Assembly: GCA_003641425.1 (NCBI GenBank)
Contig: QNAH01000087.1
Span: forward strand, 1 to 9,236
DNA length: 9,236 nucleotides
Reading direction: 5' to 3'
From: Candidatus Zixiibacteriota bacterium
GTDB lineage: Bacteria; Zixibacteria; MSB-5A5; GN15; PGXB01
Shown: one piece after another, positions 1-7,300 of the stretch
Layout: every line of letters starts with the position of its first letter
Position numbering within the stretch: position 1 is the stretch's first letter
Program-made: the position numbers and the translations under genes
The notes under the pieces: generated by a model
Database searches by the model: none
What the model was told of the DNA's origin: nothing
What the model saw: the letters and a program-made list of their open reading frames with translations, nothing else

Positions 1-347
1 AAAGCCGCTCTGGCTGAGTTGACACTCTCGTATGAGCTCAGGATATTATCAAATTCCAGCAGTTCATAAATCTCGAGAACATTAGGAACCATGTTGGCCA
101 GCTTTATATCCCCGTTATTATCCCGGATCTCCTTGATCCGGGAGATAAATATCCCCCAGCCGGCCGACGAAATATAATCAACCCCGGCCAGATCTAAAAT
201 GATCCCGAAACGGCCCCGCTTGATAAGCTTGTCCAGCACTTCCTCGAGCTGAGTGGCTGTCAGGGTATCGATAACACCGTCTACTCTCACCGCGGATATC
301 GTGTCATCACGACTGCTTTCAGATACCGAAATTTTTATATTTTCCAT
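1..347 (-). CDS. STAS-domain anti-anti-sigma factor-like protein (partial, 3' end off the window)
   Basis: Translating the reverse strand from ATG at 347 gives an open frame of 115 codons that runs off the window edge. It begins MENIKISVSESSRDD and contains a STAS core: a strand around ARG21-Val26 (VRVDGVID), then DLAGVDYISSAGWGIF at about residues 52-67. The serine before A-G (about Ser61) aligns with the phosphorylated serine of SpoIIAA/RsbV. The usual family length is 100-120 residues, so only a few C-terminal residues should be missing. In the family, the unphosphorylated STAS protein binds an anti-sigma or anti-partner kinase, and phosphorylation releases it. The gene lies 90 nt downstream of a protein carrying both a candidate kinase and a candidate phosphatase for it, so it is probably that protein's substrate. 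The ATG at 355 is out of frame and meets a stop after six codons, so 347 is the start. A weak GGAA lies upstream. The family call is firm; the partner is inferred. Confidence 0.88.
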   Translation of the reverse strand, partial: MENIKISVSESSRDDTISAVRVDGVIDTLTATQLEEVLDKLIKRGRFGIILDLAGVDYISSAGWGIFISRIKEIRDNNGDIKLANMVPNVLEIYELLEFDNILSSYESVNSARAA

Positions 348-437
348 TTTTCCATTCCGGATATTAACTGAAAATGAATAATAAACGCTTTTCAGGCAAG
401 CTATTTTTGTAATTGTTTGCTTATTTTTTAAGGGAAA
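348..437. other. Intergenic gap between the kinase/phosphatase gene and the STAS gene
   Basis: These 90 nt are AT-rich. The only structure seen is a weak 4-bp hairpin (GCTT/AAGC, about 388-402), too short to be called a terminator. No convincing promoter was found. Co-transcription of the two genes is the simplest reading, though the gap is longer than in a tightly packed operon. Confidence 0.4.
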
Positions 438-2441
438 TCAGCTGATTTGACGGGTTTCGATAGAGGACTGCCCCTCTTTTTTGCTTTCTTTCGAACAGAT
501 CGTAATAAAAGTGATATCATCCGTCTGGGTCGCGAAACCGCAATGTCGATCAATATCGGATAAAACAAGCTGAGAAATCTCTTTGGGATCATACAGTTTA
601 CCGTTCTGAATCTGATCATTGAAAATGCCGATAAGCCGTTCCAGCCCGTATTTTTCCGAACTCCTGTCCATGGCCTCGGTAATACCGTCGGAATAAACAA
701 ATAATTTGTCGCCCGCCACCAGCTTTATACTGTGTTCTTCCAGTTTGTCAGAAAATTCCATCTCTCCCGAAAGGGGCAGACCGAGAGGTACACCGGGAGG
801 ATTCAGAAGCATCACCTCGCCAGCATCCTTGCTTAAATATATCAGAGGATTATGGCCCGCCGAGACAAAATTAAGTTTCCTTGACTTGACATCATAAACG
901 GCCAGGAAAATCGTTATAAAAATGCCGGGCGGAATATCATCCTTGATATAATTGTTGACCGAGGTCAAAATATCATGAGATGATTTTTTGCCCTTTGCCA
1001 GAATCCGAATCACCGTCCGGAGAACGGACATGATCAGCGAGGCAGGGATACCCTTGCCCGCCACATCGGCCACCAGCAAACAATAATTATTGTCGTCGAT
1101 ACGAAATACATCATAAAGGTCGCCGCCGATACGCGACGCCGCACGATAAAATGCGTCCAGACTCAATCCCGGTATATCGGGCAGTTTTTCCGGCAATAGC
1201 GTCTTCTGGATCTGCCCCGCGACTTCGATCTCCTTGGCCACTCGCTCACGCTCAATGATATTTTTGCGATCCCTCCTGAGCCGGTTTATCATTTCATTTA
1301 GCGCCTTGGATATCTCGAAATATTCCTCAACCCCCTCGAGCGGAATCTCCGTCTCGATATCCCCGGAACTGAATTTACGCACCCGCTCCACAATCCGGAC
1401 AATCGGACTGACAAAATAATTGGAAAGCAGATATATTCCACCGATTCCGAAGGCCAGACCGATCAGGGTCAGGACAATTATCTTGCGGCGCTCAACATTG
1501 ATCTGCTCGTCCAGACGCCGATCAGTATACGAAATATGGACCATGCCATCGATCCGGTCGCCGCTGGTGATGGGGTTGGTTATATGCAGAAATTTTCCCT
1601 CTTCTGTTTCATAAATCTGGGGAACACCGAATTCCGTCAGATTCACGTCCCCCGGTGCCCTGTACTCCTGGTACAAGTTTCGAATATCGCGCGAATCGGC
1701 CAGAATAATATCGGCCGGATCGGTTAGAATGACCATGACCAACTCCGGGTTGGCCCGCAGATAACTGCTGACAAGCTCATCGAACTCGACATCGGACCGG
1801 CGGTTTAAAATATATCCGCCCGCCTGGTCGGCGATCGTTTTCGAAAGTGAGGCCACCTTGTCGTGAAGGTGCTGATGGAAATTCTTATTGGTTCTGCTAT
1901 CGATAAACAGATAGGCGCCGGCGATAATTATTAGCATGATTAAAAAAGTGTACAGAGAAAACTTGACCCGGATCGTAAACATCCGGCCCATGAATAACCG
2001 GGCCTTCTCCGGCTGATGCGAGACCAGCTTGGTCATGCGCATCTCGTTGAAACCCGGTGTCGAGAGATACTCGACCGAATCCATGATCTTGTTAATCATG
2101 TAAAAGCCCAGCCCGCCCTTACGGCCCGATTCAACCAGTTTGTTCAGGTCCAGCCTGCCGTCGCTGTCGGGCTGAAAAGAACGACCGTTATCAATCAGTG
2201 AAAAAACGACGCGTTTTTTGAAAATGACAATGCGGATCCTGACCATACCTCTCTCGTAGAGATAGGCATGACGGATTATATTGGTGACACCTTCCTCGAT
2301 AGCGAGAATAACCGAGCTGACATCCCTGCGCGACATCCCGGCGTTGATACAGGTCTCCCGGACCATATCCTGTATGGCCGGAAGTGATTTCTCTTCGGCC
2401 TGATATTCGCCGTTTATCTCTCGGACAGGTTTTCTGAACAT
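438..2441 (-). CDS. Membrane sensor with N-terminal RsbW-like HATPase kinase domain and C-terminal SpoIIE/PP2C phosphatase domain
   Basis: The 667 residues fall into clear blocks. Residues 1-140 form a HATPase of the RsbW/SpoIIAB type: an N-box EEGVTNIIRHAY (49-60), a G1-like DNGRSF (84-89) and a G2-like GRKGGLGFYMI (106-116). A first membrane helix lies at about 161-180, then an extracytoplasmic sensor-like region at about 181-320, a second helix at about 321-343, a HAMP linker at about 341-393 and a charged helix to about 415. A SpoIIE/RsbU-type PP2C phosphatase fills about 425-650, with acidic metal-site motifs GGDLYDVF (439-446), VADVAGKGIPA (457-467), SAGHNP (527-532), YSDGITEA (583-590) and TDDIT (640-644). 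Both domains look catalytically intact. By family knowledge the kinase phosphorylates a STAS serine and the phosphatase removes it; the STAS gene follows downstream. The start is constrained by an in-frame TAG at 2451-2453, making ATG 2441 the first possible one; no clear Shine-Dalgarno sequence precedes it. The ligand and final output are unknown. Confidence 0.93.
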   Translation of the reverse strand: MFRKPVREINGEYQAEEKSLPAIQDMVRETCINAGMSRRDVSSVILAIEEGVTNIIRHAYLYERGMVRIRIVIFKKRVVFSLIDNGRSFQPDSDGRLDLNKLVESGRKGGLGFYMINKIMDSVEYLSTPGFNEMRMTKLVSHQPEKARLFMGRMFTIRVKFSLYTFLIMLIIIAGAYLFIDSRTNKNFHQHLHDKVASLSKTIADQAGGYILNRRSDVEFDELVSSYLRANPELVMVILTDPADIILADSRDIRNLYQEYRAPGDVNLTEFGVPQIYETEEGKFLHITNPITSGDRIDGMVHISYTDRRLDEQINVERRKIIVLTLIGLAFGIGGIYLLSNYFVSPIVRIVERVRKFSSGDIETEIPLEGVEEYFEISKALNEMINRLRRDRKNIIERERVAKEIEVAGQIQKTLLPEKLPDIPGLSLDAFYRAASRIGGDLYDVFRIDDNNYCLLVADVAGKGIPASLIMSVLRTVIRILAKGKKSSHDILTSVNNYIKDDIPPGIFITIFLAVYDVKSRKLNFVSAGHNPLIYLSKDAGEVMLLNPPGVPLGLPLSGEMEFSDKLEEHSIKLVAGDKLFVYSDGITEAMDRSSEKYGLERLIGIFNDQIQNGKLYDPKEISQLVLSDIDRHCGFATQTDDITFITICSKESKKEGQSSIETRQIS

Positions 2442-2476
2442 TGTATAATACTAATCTCAATTGAATGTAATTACAA

Positions 2477-2496
2477 CTAAAATTGCCCCCGGCAAT
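2477..2496 (-). terminator. Probable intrinsic terminator after the envelope operon
   Basis: On the minus strand, ATTGCC-GGG-GGCAAT forms a perfect 6-bp stem with a 3-nt loop (2496 to 2482), followed by TTTAG. It starts 12 nt after the TAA that ends the TPR reading frame at 2509. The stem is short and the T-run modest, so termination may be partial. Its position separates the envelope genes from the signalling genes that start at 2441. Confidence 0.55.
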
Positions 2497-2508
2497 GAAA
2501 TGAAGTAA

Positions 2509-2844
2509 TTATTCTTTGGATTGTAATCGGAGCCTGGCCTGCGTTATATTATTCAGGGTCTGTTCATTACCCGGATAATACTTAAGAACCTCCTGCCATA
2601 GTTCTATCGCCTGTTCATATTCCCCGATACGATAATGCTCGAGCGCGTTGAGGTATATCTTCCAGACCTTTTCATCTTTCTCCAGATCAGCCTGATCGGT
2701 CGGATGTTGACGAAGGGCCTTTATCCTGTTCAAATATTCATTGGCGACAATGTTACGCGGCGATAGCTTCAAAGCATCGTTGAATTTTCCTTCCGAGACT
2801 GTCAGACGTCCCAGATAAAAGGCTTCGACTCCGTCACCAATCAA
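2509..2844 (-). CDS. TPR-repeat C-terminal segment, in frame with the upstream barrel-TPR gene but cut off by a TGA
   Basis: This open frame encodes 111 residues counted from a TTG at 2844, but it stays open back to 2865, directly after the TGA that ends the upstream gene in the same frame. The segment is helical and TPR-like: one repeat around EAFYLGRLTVSEGKFNDA with LSPRN, and a second, clearer one, ALEHYRIGEYEQAIELWQEV, followed by YPGN. It has no internal ATG. The nearest purine-rich stretch (GAGAGG, 2860-2865) is about 17 nt from the TTG, too far for a normal ribosome binding site, though it would suit a CTG at 2853. The simplest interpretation is that this is the last 118 residues of a 609-residue protein, separated by a nonsense mutation, a sequencing error or readthrough. 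An independent small TPR protein is less likely. Its role would be protein-protein contact, probably periplasmic if joined to the barrel. Confidence 0.6.
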   Translation of the reverse strand: MIGDGVEAFYLGRLTVSEGKFNDALKLSPRNIVANEYLNRIKALRQHPTDQADLEKDEKVWKIYLNALEHYRIGEYEQAIELWQEVLKYYPGNEQTLNNITQARLRLQSKE

Positions 2845-2865
2845 CTGCGCCAGATTGATGGCCTC

Positions 2866-2868
2866 TCA
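2866..2868 (-). other. In-frame TGA splitting one TPR-containing gene
   Basis: The frame opened at 4338 reads LMGRV, then TGA, then EAINLAQLIGDGVEAF without any shift (4338 minus 2844 is 1494, a multiple of 3). Helical TPR-type sequence continues on both sides. A single C-to-T change from CGA (Arg) would produce this stop. TGA is also the natural terminator at 438 and 4335, so a general reassignment of TGA is not supported. Confidence 0.85.
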
Positions 2869-4338
2869 GACCCGGCCCATCAGCTTCTTCACCGCAACAT
2901 CCTCGGGAGACAGCAAGAGAATTTTCTCGTAAAGCGACACCGCCTCCGACAGCCTCCCGTCCTTTTCGGCCGCCTCGGCCTCATCGAGAAGCCGGACTAT
3001 AGAACTGTCGATTCCTGATTTGATCTCGCTTTTCAGATCGGTGAACCTGATGTCGGTTTCATCGAGCTCAAGAGCCAGATCGACCACATTCTGGGCCGAC
3101 AGGTATTCTTTGCTCATTAACAGCTCGGTCGCCTGGACATAATACCCGTCAAGAATAGACTGTTGCAGAAGTTCATCTGTGATCACCTGCTGCTCCTGCT
3201 CCAAAGACTTCAGTCTAATTTCATTGATTTCATCTATTTTTTCCAGGACATAGGAATCCTTATCGCGGTATGCCAGGGCCCGGTGATAATAAACAAAGGC
3301 CGAATCAGGATTATTGCGCTTAAGGTACCAGTCACCCCGGTCCCGGTAAAAATCAAATTGCCGGCGATGATCATCCATTATAAGGTAGCTTCCCCGGGCA
3401 TCTTGCAGATCGATCTCCCGCTGTATTTTTTCCGAAACCGTCATCCCGAATTTCAACGACAGGCCGAAACGGTGCGAATCAGTGATACCGTCCATAATCT
3501 TGTAGGCGTAATCGAAACGAACGCGGTCAAAAAGCACCCCCAGGCCGAATGTAAGATTGTCCCGGTCGTAGCCAATCCTGATATCCATCCTCTCACGGTA
3601 TGTCGTTTCAAGTCCGGTATGAAGTTTGACCGATCTGTCCTCGGGAATCTCCAGCCCCAGATTGAATTTATGTCTCAGATCATCAAAAAATGAAAACTCT
3701 CTGATCCCGATTCCGGCAATCAGGTTATGCGGCAGAGTCTCCTCGTCGCTTTGCAGACTAAGTTTCGGCGCGATAATATCCTGGAACAGCAATCCCGCCG
3801 AAAGATCTTTATATATTTGCCGGTAGACCGATACATCTAAACCGAATCCGTATGTGGAATTGTCATCCAGTGATTGGTTGACAATCTTGAGTGCCGATCC
3901 GACATAAAAACCGCGGTATAGCTCCCGTCCGTAAGCAAGCATCGCCTGCGCGATATAATAATCGAACTCTCCGCTTTCGTTCCAGTCCACTCGCCTGACA
4001 ATATCACCCGTCCCCAAACGCATCAGTGAAATGCCGAAACCTCCGAATTTGGGATGCGGATAGACAAAATTGGCGACATCATAAATGGAGCCTTCGAATA
4101 ATGTCGCATGCATAAAGTTGAATTCCTGTTCCTCGAGCAGGCCCAGTGCCGCCTGGTTCCAGTACACCGTCGAAGCATCATCGGCCATGCCGATAAAACC
4201 GCCGCCCATACCGACCGAGCGCACACTCGATCCGATCGAGAATTGCGACTCGCGCCCGGCGTCACCCGCCTCAACCGGAAGTGTTACCGCCAGGATCATC
4301 AGGACCGTCAACAAATATGTCGGTAATGTCAATCTCAT
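2866..4338 (-). CDS. PorV/PorQ-like outer-membrane beta-barrel protein with TPR tail (truncated by in-frame TGA)
   Basis: The 490-residue product opens with a signal peptide (hydrophobic 8-20, likely cleavage after PVEA, residue 24). Residues about 32-298 match the PorV/PorQ/UPF0164 type of FadL-like barrel: SIGSSVRSVGMGGGFIGMADDAS followed by YWNQAAL (full stretch about 35-65), then alternating strands ending near FGLSLKFG. In this family the small-residue N-terminal motif and WNPA-like segment are characteristic, and members serve as outer-membrane shuttles for type IX secretion cargo or as related barrels. Residues about 303-490 are helical with TPR-like units, e.g. FVYYHRALAYRDKD and AEAAEKDGRLSEAVSLYEKI with LSPED. 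PorV itself lacks such a tail. The start ATG overlaps the TGA of the upstream gene (ATGA), with an AAGGTGG 10 nt upstream, so coupling is likely. The frame stops at TGA 2866 but resumes directly, giving 609 residues if read through. The barrel family call is fairly sure; a secretion role is inference. Confidence 0.85.
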   Translation of the reverse strand: MRLTLPTYLLTVLMILAVTLPVEAGDAGRESQFSIGSSVRSVGMGGGFIGMADDASTVYWNQAALGLLEEQEFNFMHATLFEGSIYDVANFVYPHPKFGGFGISLMRLGTGDIVRRVDWNESGEFDYYIAQAMLAYGRELYRGFYVGSALKIVNQSLDDNSTYGFGLDVSVYRQIYKDLSAGLLFQDIIAPKLSLQSDEETLPHNLIAGIGIREFSFFDDLRHKFNLGLEIPEDRSVKLHTGLETTYRERMDIRIGYDRDNLTFGLGVLFDRVRFDYAYKIMDGITDSHRFGLSLKFGMTVSEKIQREIDLQDARGSYLIMDDHRRQFDFYRDRGDWYLKRNNPDSAFVYYHRALAYRDKDSYVLEKIDEINEIRLKSLEQEQQVITDELLQQSILDGYYVQATELLMSKEYLSAQNVVDLALELDETDIRFTDLKSEIKSGIDSSIVRLLDEAEAAEKDGRLSEAVSLYEKILLLSPEDVAVKKLMGRV

Positions 4339-7300
4339 TTCATCACCGCCACCTTGATTTTGACCGATTCATCGCTGTAATCCGGTTTGAAAACGAAGAT
4401 ATAAACGCCGTTCAGGACCATCTTTCCTTCATCATTGGTACCGTCCCAATCGACATAATTCTGACCCTCGACACCGCCGTTGGTCCCTGCCCGCATCATT
4501 TTTTCATACACCTTTTCACCGGTCAGTGTATATACAGTCAATTCGACATCAGTGTCCTGCTCGAGAATATAGGCGATCTCGGCCGGCCCCTCCTTGGGAT
4601 TGAACGGGTTGTTCCGCACCGTCAGAGAATTGCCCAGTCCGGGGACAGTTACCGCAAAATTGCCCCCGATACGGAAGCTGTCGCTTAGCGTCCCCCGGAC
4701 AGGTACCGTTTGATTTATCCTGGGTCCGGTTATAAACACCGCGCGAATATCGCGGCTGTCTATCGACATACTGAATCCGCCAATATCGATCTCGTCATTG
4801 AATCTTGCCCGGAAAAATATGGTATCCATGACACCGGGGTACAATTCATAGCCGGTAAAGTTTACCCTGAGAAGATTGTTGTCCACCTCCCCGACAGCAA
4901 TACGAACATCATCGGAATAAAAACCGCAATCTTCGGCGGACAGGATCAGATCGGGAGATATCAAAAAGCCGTTGCGATCCGTTATCCGGATAATTATCGA
5001 TCGCATCCCGACCACGTTGATCGAATTTTCCGTGTTATTCAGTAATTCGAGTCGGAATAATTCCCGCGTCGCTCCCTCGATAATCAGCGGTGATTGGCTG
5101 GCCACACCATCGACCACAAGTTCGGTAAAACCGGATTCCACTTTGATGGCAATCGTTTCCGAACCTGACATGATAAGTGCCGGTTGGCCGGTATTTGCAT
5201 CTATCGGCGGGCCGGTAATCTTGAGTCTCATTTCCGCCTCCACCGGATTCGAAGGCGCTGTCATCTCGAAAGAAGCGACACTGTCGATTTCGACTGTCAG
5301 TGCCGATGAATCAGGGATACCAAAATCGATACCGCCGGCAATCAATGACACTTCACCGGCGCCGGCCCTGGCTTCACCCGCGTTTTCAAGTTTCGCGTCG
5401 ACTGTGAACATCTGCTCGATATCGACTACCCCGTCATAGGCGTTGGGAATAGCATAATTTAATACTATCTGTGCAGGAGACTGGACTACCACCGCCACCG
5501 TATTATCCTCCGGGGGCAATACCGCGATTCCGTTGGATTGTACTTCCGCCTTGTAAATCATGATCGGCATTGAAAAAGCCGGTGCCGTCAGATCAAGCTC
5601 CAACTCCGTGGTGAGCGATGCCGGCAAAGATGTTCCATGTGCCTCGGCAAAAGTGGTCAGACCATCCTCTGATTTTATATAAACCGATGTATTCTCTATA
5701 TCCGTCTCGGACAGGTTGGTGACACCAACCCTTATCGAAAAAACCTGCTCATGATTTACATAGGGAGGATTGAAGGTTATCAAATCCGCCGAAGCTATCT
5801 TGACCCGCGGCAGATCCGCCACCTGAATTGTCTCGCCCTCGATTACAAGTGAATCTGTTCTGGGCTCGTTTATCTCGATCCCCCCCAAAACCAGATATGG
5901 TGTCAGATCGGCATTGATAAGACTGTCGGGAATATATATTTCACGGGTGACCAGATGATTAATCCCCGGCACAAGCAGATAAGATTCGAGCAAACAGGCA
6001 TCGCCGATAAACACTCCGTTATAATTCATCGAAAGCCGTGACAGACATGGATCAAGCCGGAAAGTCGATAAACCATCCAGCACAACATCGAGCTCAAATG
6101 ATTGCCCGGCACCGGCTCCAACGATTGTCGGCGATAATGACCCGGCCTGGTACGATACCTCCGATGGGTAAACGACATAAAGAGAATCGAAATTCTCGAC
6201 TGGAGGAATTATATATGAAGTGTCAGGAAGATTGACATACCCCTCGAACAACAAATCCCGATACCCTTCCGGTCGATCATCGAAAACACTGAAATCCCAT
6301 ATGCCGACATCGTAAAACTGGGCCGTCAGAATATTTCCTTCAAGTGTGTATTCATCTCTCTGAGGGAAAATCGTGTGCCAGTTTTGATCCGATGCCATCT
6401 GGACATTCAGCCGGAAATTCGCCTCCGAGAAATCTATACCGTCAGGCAATCTGATCTCAAAACTGAATGAATCGAGCGTCGAAGGCGATAACACCGAATC
6501 GATACTGAGTGAGTGCTCGACATATTCCGTTATCAGTTCCTGCCTTATTCTGACCGGAGAGACTACTCTCGTTATGACCGTTATCGTGTCACCCTCATGC
6601 AGATAACTTGATTCCATTATGATGATAATCGTATCTTCGGGAATCATTTCAAGCTCCCGGGTATCGAGATTAACGGTAAATCTCTCCACTTCCCCCGGCA
6701 GGATTGTCCTGAGCGGCCTGCTGTAGGCGCAGGGTTCGAAACATGAGGCAAAATACGAAGTGTACACAACCGGCTCCAGCGGCGCAAGACTACCGTCATT
6801 AACAGCATAAGCGCCGAATCCGATCAGCCGGCCAATAATTATTTCCTCCGGGAAAGACGAATACGGCTGAATTACTATCCCGTTAAATATGACTGAAGCC
6901 TGACCCGATATAATATTCCCCGATACACATGAAACAAAATTTCCGCCCGTCGGTCCGTAATAGACAATATTTTTCGATGCCAGATCGGCGATACCCTCGA
7001 CAAAGTCGGCGGCGCCGTCAAGAATGTTCGGGATCAATTCCCCATGATTTACATTAAGGGCTACCGGTGATTGTGACGCATCAAAATCGCTTTTAATATT
7101 TCCGTACTTATCGATAGCCGTTATTGAAGCCGGTCCCATTAGTGAATTTCCAAAAAACTGTGTTTCCGTAATTTCAAATCTGAGATTGGCCAATTCGGCG
7201 GGAAGAACTCCAAAAACAGCCTCCCTTTCCTGGCCATCGATTGAGGCCTTCAATACCGTGCTACCCGTTTTGAAAAGATACTGGTCGGCCGAGCCGGCAC

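Noticed and set aside
2442..2490. Promoter with TATTAT/TATACA just before the gene at 2441
   Set aside because: The -10-like bases abut the ATG, leaving no room for a transcription start upstream of it, and no fitting -35 is present. The actual promoter was not identified.
2866..2868. TGA reassigned to an amino acid genome-wide
   Set aside because: TGA ends the genes at 438 and 4335 in sensible places, and the other long genes contain no in-frame TGA, so a recoded genome is not supported.
3163..3693. 176-codon plus-strand open frame
   Set aside because: It lies antisense to the well-supported barrel-TPR gene, has no recognisable domain and low-complexity hydrophobic runs; it is a shadow of the real frame.
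4281..4688. 135-codon plus-strand open frame spanning the 4-nt gene overlap
   Set aside because: Both underlying minus-strand genes have clear family features; this one has none and no ribosome site.
4972..5439. 155-codon plus-strand open frame
   Set aside because: It is antisense to the large secreted protein; the Ser-rich, domain-free product is typical of a complement shadow.
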